Both the position numbers and the translations under genes were made by a program. Under the pieces are notes generated by a model that saw only the letters and a program-made list of their open reading frames with translations, was not told the origin of the DNA and did no database searches. From Strobilurus pachycystidiatus (taxonomy: Eukaryota; Basidiomycota; Agaricomycetes; Agaricales; Physalacriaceae), in the NCBI GenBank assembly GCA_019915135.1, contig JAHLMK010000018.1, forward strand, positions 372,001 through 436,000: 64,000 bases of DNA. Direction: 5' to 3'. Position 1 is the first letter of the stretch. Every line of letters starts with the position of its first letter. Of the stretch, positions 55,522 to 64,000 are shown in pieces.

Positions 55522-57932
55522 CTCGTACGGGGCGCTGACCTTCTGAGACCTCGGATCCTCTGCGGCGCCGTGGTGATCTAGTAGGATGCTCTACCTAGAT
55601 ATGAGTGCGTTATCTCCCCCCTTTCAGTCGAACTCACGGGTTGCTCTGGTAGGAGCCTCGATCGTGCGGCGTGTTTTGCACGATCTCTGGCATTCAGAAC
55701 GTAGTGGGGTTTGGTCTCTAGATTACAACCACAGAGTTTGAGATGGGAAGCCATGATATAGTACATTTGCATGGACGGTGGATTGATATAGACCTGTAGA
55801 ACAATAACGTCCAAACATAGACGTCGACAGACCACCGGTCACCGGTCGCTCAGGCACCCAACGAGGCTCGAGCAACACGACAGCCCAGAGTTTCGTTGCC
55901 ATCAATCAGTCTCCAAGTAACCCGTAGTACAAAGTACGCTCGAAGCGTTAAGTTAGGGTGAAAGGGCATTGAGAGGTCTCAGCTCCGAACGCGCAGGAGA
56001 GTTCTCCACGCTCCTCCTGTGCAAAGGGTCAGCAAAGTGTGAGACACGAGTTTCGAAGGGACTGGAGGCAAGGGAGGGGCTGAAACAGCCGCAATCCTCT
56101 CGGCCGAGGACCTCCCAGAGCCTCCGTCGTTCACAGACTACGGTACACCTGACTACACGTACCAGCTGGATTTCGACAGTGTCAGACGTATGGTGGCTCA
56201 ACGTAAAAGGTTGGGCAAGAGCGCGACGACGTCGGCCCTACAGCCAGGGGAGCGGGGAGGGTCCGCTACGCGTGCTGGGAGAGGCGTCGCGGGTAGGAGC
56301 ATAGGCTCTCCGAATGCCCTCTCTGTCGCGGTCGTTGAGGTCGCAGTGATACAGAAGGTGCATGCCGGTGCATCCGAAAAGCCCCAGCGGAACAAATTTC
56401 AGGGATTATCCGCGGCCGGCATATACATGGCTTGTATCCCGCAGCCTTCGGATCATCTCTCACATTCATCTTACAGGCCCAACCCCAACGCTACCGGCCA
56501 TCTCAAATTCGACACCGCCCACTCATTCCTGCAGCATTGGCCCAATGCACGATATCATAATTCGCAATAGGCTGCGATGGACCCGGAGCATTCGTACCAA
56601 TTCTGTCGCGGCAATTCACCCTGTAAACTCAAAATTTCACACTCATAGTTGGTCCCCATCATTGCGCATTCGCCACCACCTCGCCATCCACCCACAGCTG
56701 GGACTTTTTCAGCCGCCAGACGCGCGGCCTCGACAACGTGTTCCCCAATAGAGCGCAGACGTACACAGCGTCAGTACATCCTTTACCGGCAGCACCCCCG
56801 ACGCACTCCCGCTCCTACGCGGCCTCAGCCACAAGGGCTTCACGATCAATGTCCCGATGCCTGGATTGTTACACTAGACTCCCCGCCAACCACTTTGCTC
56901 ATCCGCTGGCATAGCGCCTCTGCGCCGGGTCCTATTTCGCAAACACCAGTCCACTCTTGTTACGTTTCCACGAACCTAAATAGCACCCGTTCGGCCTTAC
57001 ATGGACCTCCGCTGTTGCAAGCCTCCGGCGGAAAGCGCATCTGCACGAGCCAGGCGCCAGTCCTCCCCCTCGGGGGATGCACACTGCATGTTTTTGTCGA
57101 CGATTGATTCCATCTCGATTGGCCTCCACTTTTGTGTTCCTACGTTCGAATTCTATAAATCTTACGTGGAAACTCAGTTGCAAAACGTGCTACAACATCC
57201 GCCGCCCCGCCCCTTGGGCGTCGCCTTCCACACCACCACTGCGGCTCTCCTCGATTGGCGCTCTGCCGTTATACAGGACGGAGAGAGGCAGCGCGTCAAG
57301 GCCGGCGTCGGCGTAGGAACGTGAATGATCCTAAGCTGCTGGACAGTTATCGCAGAAGAAATGCATATACTAGATGCATGTTACTTGTTGAAGGTGTGAA
57401 TAAATTAGTGATATATATAAGATTGAAACAATTTAGGATTGAAGTCCACGAAGCGCATGACTCGAACTGCGCAACTATGTATTCTCCTAGACACACTACC
57501 CGCCGCCAATTCACTCCGCTCAGCGAGCGTCCTCCGTATCCAGCACTTCCCGATCGCCCTCGCTTTTTTCAGTCCACGCTGCCCACAACGAAAAAAGGAC
57601 AAATCCAAGTTCAAGAACCACGTGAACGCGTGATGCGGGGAGGGAGAGTTGTTTGCGCCGCCTCAACCAGTGCCACGTTTCTCTGATGATTTTTTGCTCT
57701 ATCGTGCCCATTCTTGCAGTCCAGGATGAGGATCTGTTTCAAAGGCCACCGGTCATGGAAAGAATTGAGAATGGGGTAGCGTTCGACAGCCTGAGCAATG
57801 TCAGTCCAAATTCTCTGGTGGTTCGATACCTACACTGACCTGCTTAAAGACCATTGACTTGGACTCTGCTGATTGTCGAGCATACGACACTGAAAGATCC
57901 AGGTGAGTGCTGGCAAGCTGGCTGGTGTAGCT
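55522..57932. other. Unassigned stretch between transposase and divergent gene pair
   Basis: Many Arg/Pro-rich ORFs of low plausibility, on both strands. A peptide T-L-H-V-F-V-D-D near 57090 recalled glycosidase C-termini but has no supporting context. No RNA gene seen. Confidence 0.35.
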
Positions 57933-58445
57933 CTAGACAAGCGTGAGCATGGCAAGAGTTTGTGGAGGTGCACTCACCGCCAACTCGTCCGCTTGGTCTC
58001 CCATGTGTAATTTAATCTTCTTCATCAGTTCTCCACGTCCACTACTTTTGCCCGGAAAGGGTATCATCATTCGATTGACAGTCGGTGTTGCCATGCGTGG
58101 CTGGTGGGATCGCACAACGGGTGGTGGGCCATCATCAGATTCATCACTAATTTCACGATTGGGCTGCCCAGACTGGGATGAGACACCTCGCCCGTTATCC
58201 GTTGGGTGATTGGTGTCTTTCTCGGAGGGCCGGGAGAGGGGTGACCTTCGCGGTCGAGAGTAGGGCTGAACCCTTCGATTAGGCGGGGAATTCATGGTAG
58301 CATCCTGGAGAGCCAGTAGCGGAAGAGCAGATGGGTCAGGGGTGAAGTCAGTTTGGGCAAGGAAAAGAATGGTGGGTGGCCTGGGCTTCTCGCGTCCGGC
58401 GCGATTGGCGAGGGGAGTAATCTTGTCCGATAATACTCTGGGCAT
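57933..58445 (-). CDS. Hypothetical disordered protein, divergent to the ACAATA array
   Basis: 170 codons starting at ATG 58445. Pro/Arg/Ser/Asp-rich with low predicted structure: R-P-P-T-I-L-F-L, N-S-P-P-N-R-R-V-Q-P-Y-S-R-P, D-E-S-D-D-G-P-P-P-V-V and a basic M-K-K-I-K-L-H-M. No family recognised. A downstream intron may follow (GTGAGTGC-like site near 57975 on the minus strand), so the C-terminus is uncertain. It shares the 500-bp intergenic region with the + strand coiled-coil gene. Confidence 0.45.
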   Translation of the reverse strand: MPRVLSDKITPLANRAGREKPRPPTILFLAQTDFTPDPSALPLLALQDATMNSPPNRRVQPYSRPRRSPLSRPSEKDTNHPTDNGRGVSSQSGQPNREISDESDDGPPPVVRSHQPRMATPTVNRMMIPFPGKSSGRGELMKKIKLHMGDQADELAVSAPPQTLAMLTLV

Positions 58446-58550
58446 GGTGGCGAGCCAGAGGATGGAAAATGTCAGAGGTTGTCGCTTAGAGTGTATTTTT
58501 GTACGGAAGTCACTTCAACTGTGTGACATAGGAACTTGTGCCGCCCTAGG

Positions 58551-58913
58551 ACAATAGTGTCAAAATGCCGCGCTAGGACAATAGTGCCAATGCCGCGCTA
58601 GGACAATAGTGCTTGACGCCTTGCTGTACTCGGACAATAACCTTGGACAATAGTGATTGATACCTGGCCGCGCTCGGACAATAGTGCTTGCCGCGCTCGG
58701 ACAATAACAATAGTGCTTGCCGCGCTCGGAGTCCGGACAATAGTGCTTGCCGCGCTCGGACAATAGTGCTTGATACCTCTGCGCTCGGACAATAGACTTG
58801 CACCGACGGTCGCGCTGAACCAATCAACAATAACATGTCCCTCTTAGCCAGTTGACAATAGCTCGTACTTTGGACCACTAGCATGATGTGTCTCCACTCG
58901 ACGCTTAACAATA
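58551..58913 (+). repeat. ACAATA array: degenerate 24-bp tandem repeats between divergent genes
   Basis: Fourteen copies of ACAATA, all in the same orientation, at 58551, 58578, 58603, 58634, 58648, 58678, 58701, 58707, 58737, 58760, 58789, 58827, 58855 and 58908. Most sit in a repeat built on CCGCGCTCGGACAATAGTGC. (A/T)ACAAT is the core recognised by HMG-box proteins of the SOX/MAT type. The last copy is about 50 bp from the ATG of the coiled-coil gene. A regulatory role is inferred. Confidence 0.7.
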
Positions 58914-58963
58914 AGGATCCTATCGACTCGGAATTCCTTTATATTTGCTTTGGTCCGAGTCGT

Positions 58964-61496
58964 ATGAAAATCAACAAGACAGTATGTCCCCAGTAAGCCT
59001 TTCTTTGATTGCAATTTGCTTCCAGGGATTCACCCATCATTTTTCAGGACAACACAAGCACCAAGAGACAGGCAGTTTCCAATGCCTCTCGTAGTGATAT
59101 TGAGACGGTAAGATTCTTTCTGACTACCGCACTGTCTTACAAGGTATTCTTAGATTGCCTCCCAGCGGAAGTTTTGGCGCGAATTAGCACGAACCAGGGC
59201 AGTTGATCTGGCCCAAAAAGACGTTCAAATATTGCACTTGGAAGCCCGTGTTCGACAGCACGAAATGCAGTTGAAGGAGCGAGATCATGAACTCGCCATG
59301 TATCAAGCGCAAGTCCGCGATGAGGAGTCGACCGCCGGCGGTAGCTCGGACGTTCCCATGTTTGATATCAATGAGTTTGAGGCGCTCCTAAACTCGCATG
59401 AGGCACTTCGGGATTCACATGAGAACTTGGTAAGTTTGGATCTCACCGGTTCATCATACGGCCTTCATAGATTGCAGGCAGCACAGATTGTTGCGAACAA
59501 CGCATCTGCAGAAAGAGAATTGGTATGTGCTGGCACTGGTACTTCTCCCTTTCAAACTCATACTCTATGTAGGCCGCCGAGCAGCAGATCAGAATAGAGC
59601 AAGTTCAAAAGCTGGCACGCAACTGGGAGACTGACAGGGTATGTGACTATGATAGGTGTTTGTTGGTAAGACTTACAGTATTCATTCTGTCTTATAGGCG
59701 GCACAGCTTCAAGGCCACCAAGCTGAGCTAGAGGCTTTGCGACGTGATCTTACATTGGAATTCACTAGTCAACTAACGGCAATGGAAGATCAGTGCAAGG
59801 AGGCCATAGAGACTCAGACATCTGAGTTTATTTCGGAGAAAGCAAAATATGAGCGTCTTCTCGTGCGTCAGACGCGTCAAGCTAGACGATCTAGGGACCG
59901 CACTGATCGGAGATTATAGGTCGATAAATCGAATGAGATAGCTACGCTATTCAATCGGCTCAACACTGCAACGGTAAGCAAGTCTACCATCAGTAATATT
60001 TGTCTAACCTGAAATGACTAGCCGATCGGTGAGACTCGCCCAAGACGGGTGGCGCGGCCTGGTGCTAGCGCTCAACGCTATATTCCTAATGTTGTACCGT
60101 CTGTACTACCAATTCGATTGGAGACCGCCCATGCCGCTGCTTCACCACAGTCTGGATCCCCCAGTGCCGCGCAGCTGCCTACCTCCGCGTCGCCGCCTAC
60201 CTCTGCCGCGCCGCCCAATCCTGCCGCGCCGACGCTTTCTTTCCCTGCGCCACCACCCTCTTCCGCTGGGTCGCCGCCGTCCTCTGCCTCACCGCCGTCC
60301 GCACCCCCAATGCTGGTCAAGTTGGTGGCGGACGGCTCAGATACATGGCTGCGCTTTACTTACGAAGGTGGAGGGGCGTGGCCAGCAAAGATTGAAGAAG
60401 ATAAGAAGAGCTGGTCGACCTGGCTCAAGAGCACTGGAAACCAAAAATTTCACAGCACTGTTTTGGTGGGTCGTGGTCGGCTGTCTGAAACGTCACTGAC
60501 AAAAAGCCTTAGAAATTTATACGCGACAAATGGTATTTGCATTATCAACGCACCTCTGATCTCGACTTTGCCGACTATGAGTTCACTCCGCAGGCCACTG
60601 CTGACGCATTTCTCAAAGGCGAGCACAGTGGACCTGCAGATGACTTGAAGATGTATGTTGGAAATCTCTGGTCCAGTCATCCGTGGAACAGAAGAATCAT
60701 GGAGTCTTGGACAGGCAAAATACAGACCCTGCTCCGCGCCCAGTATCCGAACATTCTCTTGTCAGACGGATATGTGGCTGGCATTCTACATGCTCGCATG
60801 ATAACTTCCCTTCGGCATTGCACTGGTTATCTGCCCAGATTCAGCTTTGAGCTCAATCGCATGGAAACTCCGGTGGAGGCATATGATCGATATAGCGCTC
60901 AATTAGACATTGACGCGGTTCACAAGGCTCGACGCACACGTCGTGAAAATGTATGGGATCTTTGCCACATGGAAACTTCAACATATTCACCTCTGTAACA
61001 GAAATACAGGCAACGCAAGGGATGGTGTGAAAGGATCATTGCCTTGAAAGAGGCTATTGACCCTTCTCCGACTGATCTCCCGGTGTGGCGACAATGGTAT
61101 CATGCATTGACCCGAGTAGCCGGGGATGGTCAATCAGATATGGAGCCAGACACACTGCAGGCCGAAGATGGTACTTTAGTACCAAGCTTCAAAACCGGAC
61201 ATCTGCCTTGGCGCGATCCAGGCTTAACCCTGGCATTGCACAAGATGGACGATGAGGCACTGGCCCTCAAGCTACCTGGCCACCCCTCCGACAAATCACG
61301 ACCCCGACGGCTGAAGCAAGAAGTACTTGGACCACCGGCCCCAAAGGGACTTCCCAGGGCATTATACGACACGGCGTTCCTCCAAAGTTTACTGGAATTG
61401 GACCGCTTAACACTAGATATAGATGACAAGCCTTTCGAGTGGTCCAAAGTACTGTATGAGCCTCAGGCGACTGCTAGTGCTATGATAGTGGACTAA
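58964..61496 (+). CDS. Coiled-coil protein with Pro/Ser/Ala linker, agaric-type family
   Basis: Multi-exon gene of roughly 700 residues. A likely start is ATG 58964, about 25 bp after TATATTTG. An early exon (about 59026-59108) follows, then about 59147-59429 with a long coiled coil (L-A-Q-K-D-V-Q-I-L-H-L-E-A-R-V and L-K-E-R-D-H-E-L-A-M-Y), further helical exons to 59919, a Pro/Ser/Ala-rich linker (60130-60310), then a globular C-terminal half: W-S-T-W-L-K-S-T-G, W-N-R-R-I-M-E-S-W-T, Q-R-K-G-W-C-E-R-I-I-A-L and H-L-P-W-R-D-P-G-L-T. The stop is at 61494-61496. I recall this R-x-x-R...W-R layout from agaric hypothetical proteins of unknown function. Not all exon joins are resolved; the first intron would be unusually short (33 nt). 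Confidence 0.55.
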
Positions 61497-62495
61497 AGAA
61501 GCCATTTGATGAGCGCATCCGGATTCAGGACTGATAGTATGTTCCCCCGAGAGCAGTGGACGACTGGCGGACGGCAACTCGTTGCGCAGCAGCGCCAGCC
61601 GACTGCCAAGGCAGAGGCAAGAGGCAAGCGGCTCGATAGGCGCTACGAATTAAGTTCGTCCAATAACAGGAAGGAAGAAGAATCACTCACTTGAAATCGA
61701 TTGAGGGTCCGTCTCAACGCCATGGGCGAAAGTACGAGCGTCGCTGACAACGCGTCAGGTCCCGAAGGGCGGCGTGTACTTACCTGAATTTTGTATGACC
61801 ACGCTGATGATTGGTTACGAGTGAATGAGCTTGGAATGAGCAATCTGAAATGATGTTACAAATATCACCTGCCGTCCGCTTCTATGCGCGTCAAGGATTT
61901 GACCTTGCATTTGTTCAGTAAGACAAAAATTTCTCAATCAAGCCTCAACCGCGACGTACCGATCAGCACGACCAAGAAGACGTCTTCCTCATCGGCCAGC
62001 TCGGTGATGCTATCGAATAGTCGCTGTACAAGTATCCCGGACGCTGAGAACCTCTTCAAAAACAAGAAGTGTGCATTTATTTCGAGTGAGCGTGCGCTGG
62101 TGCATCTGACGAGGGGTTAGGGAGAGCATCATGAAGCAGGGAATCCGACCCCCTGTGGGACAAGCGAATTAACAGTTTCTGAGTAAGAGTTTGGCAGATA
62201 GACGTCTTTCCAATGCCCGGTGGCCCATGCAAGAGAACGACGCGATTCCACGGTACCAGGTTGACTGCCTAGCGCATGATTATGGCTGCAAGGTGGGTAC
62301 TGATAACGATGATCGGAATCAGAAGATGGTGGCAGGATCGCTGACGAGACGGGTTTGGACGCTGAAAGTGTTCTTCGTCGTCGCTGTCCGACCTCGACGC
62401 AGGGCGACGTGTTGGAGGTGAATGATGGAAACTCTCGGGATCATGACGCCTCTGGGGTCGATGGTTTGAAGGTTCTGCTCGAGGTTCCCGTTGAC
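61497..62495. other. Unassigned stretch
   Basis: Short ORFs only (61884-62120 +, Ser/Lys-rich; 62191-62421 +). Nothing recognised. Confidence 0.35.
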
Positions 62496-62606
62496 AAGGC
62501 CGTCGGGATTGGCGCCCTCGACGTAGGTGATGTTCCACCAGATTTCATACACGCCGGCCAAGGCGGGCGCTGCGAGGAAAAATGCGACCGCGGTGGTGCC
62601 GAGCAT
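62496..62606 (-). pseudogene. FET3-like multicopper ferroxidase N-terminal fragment
   Basis: FET3 oxidases load iron into the FTR1 permease at the plasma membrane. The fragment begins at ATG 62606 (or 62639) with a signal peptide (V-A-F-F-L-A-A-P-A-L-A-G) followed by Y-E-I-W-W-N-I-T-Y-V-E and N-P-D-G-L. These match the mature N-terminus of basidiomycete FET3. The next expected block (R-x-x-I-G-x-N-G, then the HxH copper ligands) does not follow in any frame I checked, so only the first exon or so was copied. Confidence 0.6.
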
Positions 62607-62639
62607 CGCTTGCCGTCGTTGTTGGGTCGTAGTCTGCAT

Positions 62640-63157
62640 GACGGGAGCTGGGCCACTGGGCGCTGACCGCTGACCGCTGAGCGTCGTAACAGCGGCCGCG
62701 ATGTAGGAGCTGGTTTTTCATCGGCGGTATACAAGCTATAACACCAGTTGTGTCCCAGAAAAATATCAATATCACCTGTACTCAACTGATGAACACATGT
62801 GATATTATGTATTGTTTTCATGAAAAGACCATCGTTGGTGTATTGTAGCCGAAAATCCTTGTGAGAATCTGTAGTGTTTCAATAGATTTACATTCACATC
62901 TACTGGATTGTGGTTCAAAGCGTTTATATTGCAAGAAATGTGGGCAATTCTCAATGAATTTTCGTAAGAATGTCGAAGAAGATATACAACCGCCTTTAAT
63001 TTCTCTTTTCCAGGGGACGCACAGGTCCTCTGTTCTCACACGTGTTCAACAGTATACCCGACAGACGGAAACACCGACTTCGGCGGTGTGACTGCCATCA
63101 TTGCCAAGCCATTCAACTGAACAATGTACAGCCTTGCTCTCCTTTGCGCTGTCATCG
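62640..63157. other. Intergenic region upstream of the SPRY gene
   Basis: AT-rich, with no recognised genes. Likely holds the promoter of the SPRY gene. Confidence 0.4.
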
Positions 63158-64000
63158 ATGCCTGGCTTTTTCCACAAATTGAAAGACTCGCTTTCAGGCG
63201 ACTCCGACTCGTCTCGACCTGCCGCTAGTGGCTCCCAGTACTCTCCTCCAGATGAACCTCCTCCTTGGGCCGCCGCGCCAGAAAAGAGTGTACGCACCTC
63301 CCGAATGTGGCGCTGTCGCACTCATATTGGCTAACAGCATTGCAGCACAAGCACGGCAAATTCAACGAGGCACCGGAAGACGAATACCTCGCCGCGGAGG
63401 AATTCTGCCAGAACAATCCACTCTACCAGCCACGCATCCTGCCGTCGTACCTTGTAGAACAGATCAACACTCTCGGCGTCAAGGCGTGGGGACTGGAGAT
63501 TCCCAATGAGGGATCGAGGTTTGCGGGGGCGGTGTACAACATTCCGCGCGATCAGGATCTCAAGGCGCCTGCGGTCATCCGCGTGCAGACGACGAAGAAG
63601 TGCAGGGATTATTGTCTGTTGAGCGACTTGCCCATCATGGCTGGGTACTACGATATCCCTGGGAAGGTTGGGGCGTACTACGAGATCCTCATCCACCGCA
63701 TGGACGGGATCATCTCCGTCGGTAAGCCTCGAAACAAACGTCCCATGTTATAAGCTGTCTACTATCGAACGCTTTCTAGGAACTGCTTGCCGCCCATACC
63801 CAACCTGGAGACACGCAGGCTGGAACAGACTTGGCTCTGGCCTCCACCTCGATGACTTTCGCAAGTTCTTTGAGGATCCGGATGGTGGAAAGGATTACAC
63901 CGACGCTATCAAAGGTATACGTCCTGGAGACACGATAGGATGCGGCTACGAGTATCAAACCGGGACTCTGTTTTACACGTACAACGGCTTCCGTCTCCCC
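63158..64000 (+). CDS. SPRY-domain protein (cut by window end)
   Basis: Exons are 63158-63289, 63346-63721 and 63780 to beyond 64000, with introns 63290-63345 (phase 0) and 63722-63779 (phase 1). The N-terminus (M-P-G-F-F-H-K-L-K-D-S-L) is followed by a Ser/Pro linker. A conserved block contains S-Y-L-V-E-Q-I-N-T-L-G-V-K-A-W-G and then the SPRY core: Y-Y-E-I-L-I-H-R-M-D-G, W-N-R-L-G-S-G-L-H-L-D-D, P-G-D-T-I-G-C-G-Y-E and F-Y-T-Y-N-G. SPRY domains are beta-sandwich protein-interaction modules; fungal examples include trafficking adaptors, but the specific role here is unknown. The start is the first ATG giving a clean exon. The frame is intact to the window edge. Confidence 0.85.

Noticed and set aside
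57060..57110. T-L-H-V-F-V-D-D as a GH32 glycosidase C-terminus
   Set aside because: Frame stops immediately and no other GH32 motif is present nearby.
58573..58911. Minus-strand ORFs of 64-112 codons rich in S-E-R-G-K-H-Y-C-P repeats
   Set aside because: They are only the translation of the ACAATA tandem repeat; three frames are open because the unit lacks stops.
58551..58913. Regular repeats resembling a CRISPR array
   Set aside because: Spacers are absent, units are degenerate and the genome is eukaryotic.

Overview
The window is eukaryotic and fungal, almost certainly from an Agaricomycete (mushroom-forming basidiomycete). The evidence is pervasive introns of 44-63 nt with GT...AG ends, Ty3/gypsy chromoviruses, a basidiomycete-type Tnp2 (Plavaka/CACTA-like) transposase, a CYP450, and several protein families that look restricted to agarics. 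There are no bacterial operons, and I saw no rRNA, convincing tRNA or CRISPR.

Layout. 1-528: 3' end of an amidase-family gene. 2255-2470: broken REV1-like piece. 2592-4700 (-): cytochrome P450 without its N-terminus, next to a 13-exon + strand gene (4737-8562) that ends in a candidate 2-oxoglutarate/Fe(II) oxygenase-like domain and a Gly/Asn/Gln tail. 10217-11215 (-): agaric-type hypothetical gene. 11560-15450: broken pieces of a SNF2/STH1 ATPase, CCT2 and beta-adaptin, around an intact-looking F-box-like gene (about 13011-14444). 17500-38840: a nest of LTR retrotransposons. Element A (+) is 5'-truncated and has a chromodomain, element B (-) is truncated and has a chromodomain, and element C (-) is a large GPY/F-type gypsy element with extra ORFs 3' of integrase. 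Element C also carries a solo LTR of family A, and a small C fragment is trapped between A and B. 40104-41197 (-): multi-exon hypothetical gene. 42590-43380: RSP5/NEDD4 ubiquitin-ligase relic. 47285-47981 (-): frameshifted F-box-like paralogue. 50330-50860: Ark1/AAK1-type kinase relic. 51867-55521 (-): near-intact Tnp2 transposase. 57933-58445 (-) and 58964-61496 (+): divergent gene pair separated by an array of 14 ACAATA motifs. 62496-62606 (-): FET3-like relic. 63158-end (+): SPRY-domain gene cut by the window edge.

Two themes stand out. First, at least seven different conserved eukaryotic genes are present only as broken, partly intron-retaining fragments. This makes the window a graveyard of DNA-level gene duplications among transposons. 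Second, the transposon LTRs carry recognisable regulatory arrays: a long heat-shock-element array and a TGAGTCA site upstream of TATA in the LTR next to element C, TGACTC/TGAGTCA sites upstream of TATA in family A, and ACAATA motifs in LTR-B that recur as the 14-copy array between two host genes. Most remaining intergenic DNA gives no recognisable coding signal and is marked as such. Exon boundaries were read by eye from splice consensus and frame continuity.
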